Assembly (NCBI GenBank): GCA_963680875.1
Contig: OY804583.1
Location: 34,399,331 to 34,463,330 of the forward strand
Source: Bathymodiolus brooksi
Taxonomy: Eukaryota; Mollusca; Bivalvia; Mytilida; Modiolidae
Direction of reading: 5' to 3'
DNA length: 64,000 bases
Of the stretch, positions 40,415 through 53,900 are shown in pieces. The position numbers and the translations under genes were made by a program. The notes below the pieces were generated by a model, which was not told the DNA's origin, ran no database searches, and saw only the letters and a list, made by a program, of their open reading frames with translations. The first letter of the stretch is position 1. Each line of letters starts with the position of its first letter.

Positions 40415-43400
40415 TTTAACGCCACTTTCAACAATGCTAGTTATAGTGTAGAACATGGTGACCAGTTTTATTGGTGTTTAACGACACTGTCAACAATGTG
40501 TCAGGTATAGCGTATAACATGCTGGCCAGTTTTATTGGTGTTTAACGACACTTTCAACAATATGTCAGGTATAACGTAGAACATGGTGACCAGTTTTATT
40601 GTTGCTTAACGACACTTTCAACAATGTGTCAGGTATAACGTAGAACATGGTGACCTGTTTTATTGGTGTTTAACGACACTTTCAACAATGTGTCAGGTAT
40701 AACGTAGAACATGGTGATCAGTTTTATTGGTGTTTAACGCCACTTTCAACAATGTTAGTTATAGTATAGAACATGGTGACCAGTTTTATTGGTGTTTAAC
40801 GACACTTTCAACAATATGTCAGGTATAACGTAGAACATGGTGACCAGTTTTATTGGTGTTTAACGCCACTTTCAACAATGTTAGTTATAGTGTAGAACAT
40901 GGTGACCAGTTTTATTGGTGTTTAACGACACTTTCAACAATGTGTCAGTTATAACGTAGAATATGGTGAACAGTTTTATTGGTGTTTAACGACACTGTCA
41001 ACAATGTGTCAGGTATAGCGTATAACATGCTGGCCAGTTTTATTGGTGTTTAACGACACTTTCAACAATATGTCAGGTATAACGTAGAACATGGTGACCA
41101 GTTTTATTGGTGCTTAACGCCACTTTCAACAATGTGTCAGGTATAACGTAGAACATGGTGACCTGTTTTATTGGTGCTTAACGACACTTTCAACAATGTG
41201 TCAGGTATAATGTAGAACATGGTGACCAGTTTTATTGGTGTTTAACGACACTTTCAACAATGTGTCAGGTATAACGTAGAACATGGTGACCAGTTTTATT
41301 GGTGTTTTTACGCCACTTTCAACAATGTAGTTATAGTGTAGAACATGGTGACCAGTTTTATTGGTGTTTAACGACACTTTCAACAATGTGTCAGTTATAA
41401 CGTAGAACATGGTGAACAGTTTTATTGGTGTTTAACGACACTTTCAACAATGTGTCAGGTATAATGTAGAACATGGTGACCAGTTTTATTGGTGTTTAAC
41501 GACACTTTCAACAATGTGTCAGGTATAACATAGAACATGGTGACCAGTTTTATTGGTGTTTAACGACACTTTCAACAACGTGTCAGGTATAACGTAGAAC
41601 ATGGTGACAAGTTTTATTGGTGTTTATTAACATTTTCAACAATGTGTCAGGTATAACGTATTACATGGTGACCAGTTTTATTGGTGTTTAATGACACTCA
41701 ACAATATGTCAGGTATAATGTAGAACATGGTGACCAGTTTTATTGGTGTTTAACGCCACTTTCAACAATGTTAGTTATAGTGTAGAACATGGTGACCAGT
41801 TTTATTGGTGTTTAACGACACTGTCAACAATGTGTCAGGTATAGCGTATAACATGCTGGCCAGTTTTATTGGTGTTTAACGACACTTTCAACAATATGTC
41901 AGGTATAACGTAGAACATGGTGACCAGTTTTATTGTTGCTTAACGACACTTTCAACAATGTGTCAGGTATAACGTAGAACATGGTGACCAGTTTTATTGG
42001 TGTTTAACGACACTTTCAACAATGTGTCAGGTATAACGTAGAACATGGTGATCAGTTTTATTGGTGTTTAACGCCACTTTCAACAATGTTAGTTATAGTG
42101 TAGAACATGGTGACCAGTTTTATTGGTGTTTAACGACACTTTCAACAATATGTCAGGTATAACGTAGAACATGGTGACCAGTTTTATTGGTGTTTAACGC
42201 CACTTTCAACAATGTTAGTTATAGTGTAGAACATGGTGACCAGTTTTATTGGTGTTTAACGACACTTTCAACAATGTGTCAGTTATAACGTAGAACATGG
42301 TGAACAGTTTTATTGGTGTTTAACGACACTGTCAACAATGTTTCAGGTATAGCGTATAACATGCTGGCCAGTTTTATTGGTGTTTAACGACACTTTCAAC
42401 AATATGTCAGGTATAACGTAGAACATAGTGACCAGTTTTATTGGTGCTTAGCGCCACTTTCAACAATGTGTCAGGTATAACGTAGAACATGGTGACCAGT
42501 TTTATTGGTGTTTAACGACACTTTCAACAATGTGTCAGGTATAACATAGAACATGGTGACCAGTTTTATTGGTGCTTAACGACACTTTCAACAATGTGTC
42601 AGGTATAACGTAGAACATGGTGACCAGTTTTATTGGTGTTTAACGCCACTTTCAACAATGCTAGTTATAGTGTAGAACATGGTGACCAGTTTTATTGGTG
42701 TTTAACGACACTGTCAACAATGTGTCAGGTATAGCGTATAACATGCTGGCCAGTTTTATTGGTGTTTAACGACACTTTCAACAATATGTCAGGTATAACG
42801 TAGAACATGGTGACCAGTTTTATTGTTGCTTAACGACACTTTCAACAATGTGTCAGGTATAACGTAGAACATGGTGACCAGTTTTATTGGTGTTTAACGA
42901 CACTTTCAACAATGTGTCAGGTATAACGTAGAACATGGTGATCAGTTTTATTGGTGTTTAATGCCACTTTCAACAATGTGTCAGGTATAGCGTATAACAT
43001 GCTGGCCAGTTTTATTGGTGTTTAACGACACTTTCAACAATATGTCCGGTATAACGTAGAACATGGTGACCAGTTTTATTGGTGCTTAACGCCACTTTCA
43101 ACAATGTGTCAGGTATAACGTAGAACATGGTGACCTGTTTTATTGGTGCTTAACGACACTTTCAACAATGTGTCAGGTATAATGTAGAACATGGTGACCA
43201 GTTTTATTGGTGTTTAACGACACTTTCAACAATGTGTCAGGTATAACGTAGAACATGGTGACCAGTTTTATTGGTGTTTTTACGCCACTTTCAACAATGT
43301 AGTTATAGTGTAGAACATGGTGACCAGTTTTATTGGTGTTTAACGACACTTTCAACAATGTGTCAGTTATAACGTAGAACATGGTGAACAGTTTTATTGG

Positions 43401-46400
43401 TGTTTAACGACACTTTCAACAATGTGTCAGGTATAATGTAGAACATGGTGACCAGTTTTATTGGTGTTTAACGACACTTTCAACAATGTGTCAGGTATAA
43501 CATAGAACATGGTGACCAGTTTTATTGGTGTTTAACGACACTTTCAACAACGTGTCAGGTATAACGTAGAACATGGTGACCAGTTTTATTGGTGTTTATT
43601 AACACTTTCAACAATGTGTCAGGTATAACGTATTACATGGTGACCAGTTTTATTGGTGTTTAACGACACTCAACAATATGTCAGGTATAATGTAGAACAT
43701 GGTGACCAGTTTTATTGGTGTTTAACGCCACTTTCAACAATGTTAGTTATAGTGTAGAACATGGTGACCAGTTTTATTGGTGTTTAACGACACTTTCAAC
43801 AATGTGTCAGGTATAATGTAGAACATGGTGACCAGTTTTATTGGTGTTTAACGCCACTTTCAACAATGTTAGTTATAGTGTAGAACATGGTGACCAGTTT
43901 TATTGGTGTTTAATGCCACTTTCAACAATGTGTCAGGTATAACGTAGAACATGGTGACCAGTTTTATTGATGTTTAACAACACTTTCAACAATGTGTCAG
44001 GTATAACGTAGAACATGGTGACCCGTTTAATTGGTGTTTATCGACACTTTCAACAATGTGTCAGGTATAACATAGAACATGGTGACCAGTTTTATTGGTG
44101 TTTAACCACACTTTCAACAATGTGTCAGGTTTAACGTATGACATGGTGACCAGTTTTATTGGTGTTTAACGCCACTTTCAACAATGTTAGTTATAGCGTA
44201 GAACATGGTGACCAGTTTTATTGGTGTTTAATGCCACTTTCAACAATGTGTCAGGTATAACGTAGAACATGGTGACCAGTTTTATTGGTGTTTAACGACA
44301 CTTTCAACAATGTGTCAGGTATAACATAGAACATGGTGACCAGTTTTATTGGTGCTTAACGACACTTTCAACAATGTGTCAGGTATAACGTAGAACATGG
44401 TGACCAGTTTTATTGGTGTTTAACGCCACTTTCAACAATGCTAGTTATAGTGTAGAACATGGTGACCAGTTTTATTGATGTTTAACGACACTGTCAACAA
44501 TGTGTCAGGTATAGCGTATAACATGCTGGCCAGTTTTATTGGTGTTTAACGACACTTTCAACAATATGTCAGGTATAGCGTAGAACATGGTGACCAGTTT
44601 TATTGTTGCTTAACGACACTTTCAACAATGTGTCAGGTATAACGTAGAACATGGTGACCAGTTTTATTGGTGTTTAACGCCACTTTCAACAATGCTAGTT
44701 ATAGTGTAGAACATGGTGACCAGTTTTATTGGTGTTTAACGACACTGTCAACAATGTGTCAGGTATAGCGTATAACATGCTGGCCAGTTTTATTGGTGTT
44801 TAACGACACTTTCAACAATATGTCAGGTATAACGTAGAACATGGTGACCAGTTTTATTGTTGCTTAACGACACTTTCAACAATGTGTCAGGTATAACGTA
44901 GAACATGGTGACCAGTTTTATTGGTGTTTATTAACACTTTCAACAATGTGTCAGGTATAACGTATTACATGGTGACCAGTTTTATTGGTGTTTAACGACA
45001 CTCAACAATATGTCAGGTATAATGTAGAACATGGTGACCAGTTTTATTGGTGTTTAACGCCACTTTCAACAATGTTAGTTATAGTGTAGAACATGGTGAC
45101 CAGTTTTATTGGTGCTTAACGACACTTTCAACAATGTGTCAGGTATAATGTAGAACATGGTGACCAGTTTTATTGGTGTTTAACGCCACTTTCAACAATG
45201 TTAGTTATAGTGTAGAACATGGTGACCAGTTTTATTGGTGTTTAATGCCACTTTCAACAATGTGTCAGGTATAACGTAGAACATGGTGACCAGTTTTATT
45301 GATGTTTAACAACACTTTCAACAATGTGTCAGGTATAACGTAGAACATGGTGACCCGTTTAATTGGTGTTTATCGACACTTTCAACAATGTGTCAGGTAT
45401 AACGTAGAACATGGTGACCAGTTTTATTGGTGTTTAACCACACTTTCAACAATGTGTCAGGTTTAACGTATGACATGGTGACCAGTTTTATTGGTGTTTA
45501 ACGCCACTTTCAACAATGTTAGTTATAGCGTAGAACATGGTGACCAGTTTTATTGGTGTTTAATGCCACTTTCAACAATGTGTCAGGTATAACGTAGAAC
45601 ATGGTGACCAGTTTTATTGGTGTTTAACGACACTTTCAACAATGTGTCAGGTATAACATAGAACATGGTGACCAGTTTTATTGGTGCTTAACGACACTTT
45701 CAACAATGTGTCAGGTATAACGTAGAACATGGTGACCAGTTTTATTGGTGTTTAACGCCACTTTCAACAATGCTAGTTATAGTGTAGAACATGGTGACCA
45801 GTTTTATTGGTGTTTAACGACACTGTCAACAATGTGTCAGGTATAGCGTATAACATGCTGGCCAGTTTTATTGGTGTTTAACGACACTTTCAACAATATG
45901 TCAGGTATAACGTAGAACATGGTGACCAGTTTTATTGGTGTTTAACGCCACTTTCAACAATGCTAGTTATAGTGTAGAACATGGTGACCAGTTTTATTGG
46001 TGTTTAACGACACTGTCAACAATGTGTCAGGTATAGCGTATAACATGCTGGCCAGTTTTATTGGTGTTTAACGACACTTTCAACAATATGTCAGGTATAA
46101 CGTAGAACATGGTGACCAGTTTTATTGTTGCTTAACGACACTTTCAACAATGTGTCAGGTATAACGTAGAACATGGTGACCTGTTTTATTGGTGTTTAAC
46201 GACACTTTCAACAATGTGTCAGGTATAACGTAGAACATGGTGATCAGTTTTATTGGTGTTTAACGCCACTTTCAACAATGTTAGTTATAGTATAGAACAT
46301 GGTGACCAGTTTTATTGGTGTTTAACGACACTTTCAACAATATGTCAGGTATAACGTAGAACATGGTGACCAGTTTTATTGGTGTTTAACGCCACTTTCA

Positions 46401-47982
46401 ACAATGTTAGTTATAGTGTAGAACATGGTGACCAGTTTTATTGGTGTTTAACGACACTTTCAACAATGTGTCAGTTATAACGTAGAATATGGTGAACAGT
46501 TTTATTGGTGTTTAACGACACTGTCAACAATGTGTCAGGTATAGCGTATAACATGCTGGCCAGTTTTATTGGTGTTTAACGACACTTTCAACAATATGTC
46601 AGGTATAACGTAGAACATGGTGACCAGTTTTATTGGTGCTTAACGCCACTTTCAACAATGTGTCAGGTATAACGTAGAACATGGTGACCTGTTTTATTGG
46701 TGCTTAACGACACTTTCAACAATGTGTCAGGTATAATGTAGAACATGGTGACCAGTTTTATTGGTGTTTAACGACACTTTCAACAATGTGTCAGGTATAA
46801 CGTAGAACATGGTGACCAGTTTTATTGGTGTTTTTACGCCACTTTCAACAATGTAGTTATAGTGTAGAACATGGTGACCAGTTTTATTGGTGTTTAACGA
46901 CACTTTCAACAATGTGTCAGTTATAACGTAGAACATGGTGAACAGTTTTATTGGTGTTTAACGACACTTTCAACAATGTGTCAGGTATAATGTAGAACAT
47001 GGTGACCAGTTTTATTGGTGTTTAACGACACTTTCAACAATGTGTCAGGTATAACATAGAACATGGTGACCAGTTTTATTGGTGTTTAACGACACTTTCA
47101 ACAACGTGTCAGGTATAACGTAGAACATGGTGACAAGTTTTATTGGTGTTTATTAACATTTTCAACAATGTGTCAGGTATAACGTATTACATGGTGACCA
47201 GTTTTATTGGTGTTTAATGACACTCAACAATATGTCAGGTATAATGTAGAACATGGTGACCAGTTTTATTGGTGTTTAACGCCACTTTCAACAATGTTAG
47301 TTATAGTGTAGAACATGGTGACCAGTTTTATTGGTGTTTAACGACACTGTCAACAATGTGTCAGGTATAGCGTATAACATGCTGGCCAGTTTTATTGGTG
47401 TTTAACGACACTTTCAACAATATGTCAGGTATAACGTAGAACATGGTGACCAGTTTTATTGTTGCTTAACGACACTTTCAACAATGTGTCAGGTATAACG
47501 TAGAACATGGTGACCAGTTTTATTGGTGTTTAACGACACTTTCAACAATGTGTCAGGTATAACGTAGAACATGGTGATCAGTTTTATTGGTGTTTAACGC
47601 CACTTTCAACAATGTTAGTTATAGTGTAGAACATGGTGACCAGTTTTATTGGTGTTTAACGACACTTTCAACAATATGTCAGGTATAACGTAGAACATGG
47701 TGACCAGTTTTATTGGTGTTTAACGCCACTTTCAACAATGTTAGTTATAGTGTAGAACATGGTGACCAGTTTTATTGGTGTTTAACGACACTTTCAACAA
47801 TGTGTCAGTTATAACGTAGAACATGGTGAACAGTTTTATTGGTGTTTAACGACACTGTCAACAATGTTTCAGGTATAGCGTATAACATGCTGGCCAGTTT
47901 TATTGGTGTTTAACGACACTTTCAACAATATGTCAGGTATAACGTAGAACATAGTGACCAGTTTTATTGGTGCTTAGCGCCA
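36931..47982 (+). repeat. Nearly identical 5,526-bp tandem duplication
   Basis: Two adjacent units, 36,931-42,456 and 42,457-47,982, carry the same monomer order. The cassettes at 37,647/43,173 and 41,201/46,727 and the P units near 38,496/44,022 and 39,828/45,354 are all 5,526 bp apart. Rare markers are copied too: ATGTTTCAGG, GAACATAGTGACC and GCTTAGCGCC near 42,340-42,450 recur near 47,870-47,980. I noticed one clear mismatch (CATTGTG near 37,027). Each unit holds about 87 monomers and an internal 1,332-bp spacing of P units. Confidence 0.88.
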
Positions 47983-50900
47983 CTTTCAACAATGTGTCAG
48001 GTATAACGTAGAACATGGTGACCTGTTTTATTGGTGCTTAACGACACTTTCAACAATGTGTCAGGTATAATGTAGAACATGGTGACCACTTTTATTGGTG
48101 TTTATCGACACTTTCAACAATGTGTCAGGTATAACGTAGAACATGGTGAACAGTTTTATTGGTGTTTTTACGCTACTTTCAACAATGTAGTTATAGTGTA
48201 GAACATGGTGACCAGTTTTATTGGTGTTTAACGACACTTTCAACAATGTGTCAGTTATAATGTAGAACATGGTGAACAGTTTTATTGGTGTTTAACGACA
48301 CTTTCAACAATGTGTCAGGTATAATGTAGAACATGGTGACCAGTTTTATTGGTGTTTAACGACACTTTCAACAATGTGTCAGGTATAACATAGAACATGG
48401 TGACCAGTTTTATTGGTGTTTAACGACACTTTCAACAACGTGTCAGGTATAACGTAGAACATGGTGACCAGTTTTATTGGTGTTTATTAACACTTTCAAC
48501 AATGTGTCAGGTATAACGTATTACATGGTGACCAGTTTTATTGGTGTTTAACGACACTCAACAATATGTCAGGTATAATGTAGAACATGGTGACCAGTTT
48601 TATTGGTGTTTAACGCCACTTTCAACAATGTTAGTTATAGTGTAGAACATGGTGACCAGTTTTATTGGTGTTTAACGACACTTTCAACAATGTGTCAGGT
48701 ATAACGTAGAACATGGTGACCCGTTTAATTGGTGTTTATCGACACTTTCAACAATGTGTCAGGTATAACGTAGAACATGGTGACCAGTTTTATTGGTGTT
48801 TAACCACACTTTCAACAATGTGTCAGGTTTAACGTATGACATGGTGACCAGTTTTATTGGTGTTTAACGCCACTTTCAACAATGTTAGTTATAGCGTAGA
48901 ACATGGTGACCAGTTTTATTGGTGTTTAATGCCACTTTCAACAATGTGTCAGGTATAACGTAGAACATGGTGACCAGTTTTATTGGTGTTTAACGACACT
49001 TTCAACAATGTGTCAGGTATAACATAGAACATGGTGACCAGTTTTATTGGTGTTTAACGACACTTTCAACAATGTGTCAGGTATAACGTAGAACATGGTG
49101 ATCAGTTTTATTGGTGTTTAACGCCACTTTCAACAATGTTAGTTATAGTATAGAACATGGTGACCAGTTTTATTGGTGTTTAACGACACTTTCAACAATA
49201 TGTCAGGTATAACGTAGAACATGGTGACCAGTTTTATTGGTGTTTAACGCCACTTTCAACAATGTTAGTTATAGTGTAGAACATGGTGACCAGTTTTATT
49301 GGTGTTTAACGACACTTTCAACAATGTGTCAGTTATAACGTAGAATATGGTGAACAGTTTTATTGGTGTTTAACGACACTGTCAACAATGTGTCAGGTAT
49401 AGCGTATAACATGCTGGCCAGTTTTATTGGTGTTTAACGACACTTTCAACAATATGTCAGGTATAACGTAGAACATGGTGACCAGTTTTATTGGTGCTTA
49501 ACGCCACTTTCAACAATGTGTCAGGTATAACGTAGAACATGGTGACCTGTTTTATTGGTGCTTAACGACACTTTCAACAATGTGTCAGGTATAATGTAGA
49601 ACATGGTGACCAGTTTTATTGGTGTTTAACGACACTTTCAACAATGTGTCAGGTATAACGTAGAACATGGTGACCAGTTTTATTGGTGTTTTTACGCCAC
49701 TTTCAACAATGTAGTTATAGTGTAGAACATGGTGACCAGTTTTATTGGTGTTTAACGACACTTTCAACAATGTGTCAGTTATAACTTAGAACATGGTGAA
49801 CAGTTTTATTGGTGTTTAACGACACTTTCAACAATGTGTCAGGTATAATGTAGAACATGGTGACCAGTTTTATTGGTGTTTAACGACACTTTCAACAATG
49901 TGTCAGGTATAACATAGAACATGGTGACCAGTTTTATTGGTGTTTAACGACACTTTCAACAACGTGTCAGGTATAACGTAGAACATGGTGACAAGTTTTA
50001 TTGGTGTTTATTAACATTTTCAACAATGTGTCAGGTATAACGTATTACATGGTGACCAGTTTTATTGGTGTTTAATGACACTCAACAATATGTCAGGTAT
50101 AATGTAGAACATGGTGACCAGTTTTATTGGTGTTTAACGCCACTTTCAACAATGTTAGTTATAGTGTAGAACATGGTGACCAGTTTTATTGGTGTTTAAC
50201 GACACTGTCAACAATGTGTCAGGTATAGCGTATAACATGCTGGCCAGTTTTATTGGTGTTTAACGACACTTTCAACAATATGTCAGGTATAACGTAGAAC
50301 ATGGTGACCAGTTTTATTGTTGCTTAACGACACTTTCAACAATGTGTCAGGTATAACGTAGAACATGGTGACCAGTTTTATTGGTGTTTAACGACACTTT
50401 CAACAATGTGTCAGGTATAACGTAGAACATGGTGATCAGTTTTATTGGTGTTTAACGCCACTTTCAACAATGTTAGTTATAGTGTAGAACATGGTGACCA
50501 GTTTTATTGGTGTTTAACGACACTTTCAACAATATGTCAGGTATAACGTAGAACATGGTGACCAGTTTTATTGGTGTTTAACGCCACTTTCAACAATGTT
50601 AGTTATAGTGTAGAACATGGTGACCAGTTTTATTGGTGTTTAACGACACTTTCAACAATGTGTCAGTTATAACGTAGAACATGGTGAACAGTTTTATTGG
50701 TGTTTAACGACACTGTCAACAATGTTTCAGGTATAGCGTATAACATGCTGGCCAGTTTTATTGGTGTTTAACGACACTTTCAACAATATGTCAGGTATAA
50801 CGTAGAACATGGTGACCAGTTTTATTGGTGCTTAGCGCCACTTTCAACAATGTGTCAGGTATAACGTAGAACATGGTGACCTGTTTTATTGGTGCTTAAC

Positions 50901-53900
50901 GACACTTTCAACAATGTGTCAGGTATAATGTAGAACATGGTGACCACTTTTATTGGTGTTTATCGACACTTTCAACAATGTGTCAGGTATAACGTAGAAC
51001 ATGGTGACCAGTTTTATTGGTGTTTAACCACACTTTCAACAATGTGTCAGGTTTAACGTATGACATGGTGACCAGTTTTATTGGTGTTTAACGCCACTTT
51101 CAACAATGTTAGTTATAGCGTAGAACATGGTGACCAGTTTTATTGGTGTTTAATGCCACTTTCAACAATGTGTCAGGTATAACGTAGAACATGGTGACCA
51201 GTTTTATTGGTGTTTAACGACACTTTCAACAATGTGTCAGGTATAACATAGAACATGGTGACCAGTTTTATTGGTGCTTAACGACACTTTCAACAATGTG
51301 TCAGGTATAACGTAGAACATGGTGACCAGTTTTATTGGTGTTTAACGCCACTTTCAACAATGCTAGTTATAGTGTAGAACATGGTGACCAGTTTTATTGG
51401 TGTTTAACGACACTGTCAACAATGTGTCAGGTATAGCGTATAACATGCTGGCCAGTTTTATTGGTGTTTAACGACACTTTCAACAATATGTCAGGTATAG
51501 CGTAGAACATGGTGACCAGTTTTATTGGTGTTTAACGCCACTTTCAACAATGCTAGTTATAGTGTAGAACATGGTGACCAGTTTTATTGGTGTTTAACGA
51601 CACTGTCAACAATGTGTCAGGTATAGCGTATAACATGCTGGCCAGTTTTATTGGTGTTTAACGACACTTTCAACAATATGTCAGGTATAACGTAGAACAT
51701 GGTGACCAGTTTTATTGTTGCTTAACGACACTTTCAACAATGTGTCAGGTATAACGTAGAACATGGTGACCTGTTTTATTGGTGTTTAACGACACTTTCA
51801 ACAATGTGTCAGGTATAACGTAGAACATGGTGATCAGTTTTATTGGTGTTTAACGCCACTTTCAACAATGTTAGTTATAGTATAGAACATGGTGACCAGT
51901 TTTATTGGTGTTTAACGACACTTTCAACAATATGTCAGGTATAACGTAGAACATGGTGACCAGTTTTATTGGTGTTTAACGCCACTTTCAACAATGTTAG
52001 TTATAGTGTAGAACATGGTGACCAGTTTTATTGGTGTTTAACGACACTTTCAACAATGTGTCAGTTATAACGTAGAATATGGTGAACAGTTTTATTGGTG
52101 TTTAACGACACTGTCAACAATGTGTCAGGTATAGCGTATAACATGCTGGCCAGTTTTATTGGTGTTTAACGACACTTTCAACAATATGTCAGGTATAACG
52201 TAGAACATGGTGACCAGTTTTATTGGTGCTTAACGCCACTTTCAACAATGTGTCAGGTATAACGTAGAACATGGTGACCTGTTTTATTGGTGCTTAACGA
52301 CACTTTCAACAATGTGTCAGGTATAATGTAGAACATGGTGACCAGTTTTATTGGTGTTTAACGACACTTTCAACAATGTGTCAGGTATAACGTAGAACAT
52401 GGTGACCAGTTTTATTGGTGTTTTTACGCCACTTTCAACAATGTAGTTATAGTGTAGAACATGGTGACCAGTTTTATTGGTGTTTAACGACACTTTCAAC
52501 AATGTGTCAGTTATAACGTAGAACATGGTGAACAGTTTTATTGGTGTTTAACGACACTTTCAACAATGTGTCAGGTATAATGTAGAACATGGTGACCAGT
52601 TTTATTGGTGTTTAACGACACTTTCAACAATGTGTCAGGTATAACATAGAACATGGTGACCAGTTTTATTGGTGTTTAACGACACTTTCAACAACGTGTC
52701 AGGTATAACGTAGAACATGGTGACAAGTTTTATTGGTGTTTATTAACATTTTCAACAATGTGTCAGGTATAACGTATTACATGGTGACCAGTTTTATTGG
52801 TGTTTAATGACACTCAACAATATGTCAGGTATAATGTAGAACATGGTGACCAGTTTTATTGGTGTTTAACGCCACTTTCAACAATGTTAGTTATAGTGTA
52901 GAACATGGTGACCAGTTTTATTGGTGTTTAACGACACTGTCAACAATGTGTCAGGTATAGCGTATAACATGCTGGCCAGTTTTATTGGTGTTTAACGACA
53001 CTTTCAACAATATGTCAGGTATAACGTAGAACATGGTGACCAGTTTTATTGTTGCTTAACGACACTTTCAACAATGTGTCAGGTATAACGTAGAACATGG
53101 TGACCAGTTTTATTGGTGTTTAACGACACTTTCAACAATGTGTCAGGTATAACGTAGAACATGGTGATCAGTTTTATTGGTGTTTAACGCCACTTTCAAC
53201 AATGTTAGTTATAGTGTAGAAAATGGTGACCAGTTTTATTGGTGTTTAACGACACTTTCAACAATATGTCAGGTATAACGTAGAACATGGTGACCAGTTT
53301 TATTGGTGTTTAACGCCACTTTCAACAATGTTAGTTATAGTGTAGAACATGGTGACCAGTTTTATTGGTGTTTAACGACACTTTCAACAATGTGTCAGTT
53401 ATAACGTAGAACATGGTGAACAGTTTTATTGGTGTTTAACGACACTGTCAACAATGTTTCAGGTATAGCGTATAACATGCTGGCCAGTTTTATTGGTGTT
53501 TAACGACACTTTCAACAATATGTCAGGTATAACGTAGAACATGGTGACCAGTTTTATTGGTGCTTAGCGCCACTTTCAACAATGTGTCAGGTATAACGTA
53601 GAACATGGTGACCTGTTTTATTGGTGCTTAACGACACTTTCAACAATGTGTCAGGTATAATGTAGAACATGGTGACCACTTTTATTGGTGTTTATCGACA
53701 CTTTCAACAATGTGTCAGGTATAACGTAGAACATGGTGAACAGTTTTATTGGTGTTTTTACGCTACTTTCAACAATGTAGTTATAGTGTAGAACATGGTG
53801 ACCAGTTTTATTGGTGTTTAACGACACTTTCAACAATGTGTCAGTTATAATGTAGAACATGGTGAACAGTTTTATTGGTGTTTAACGACACTTTCAACAA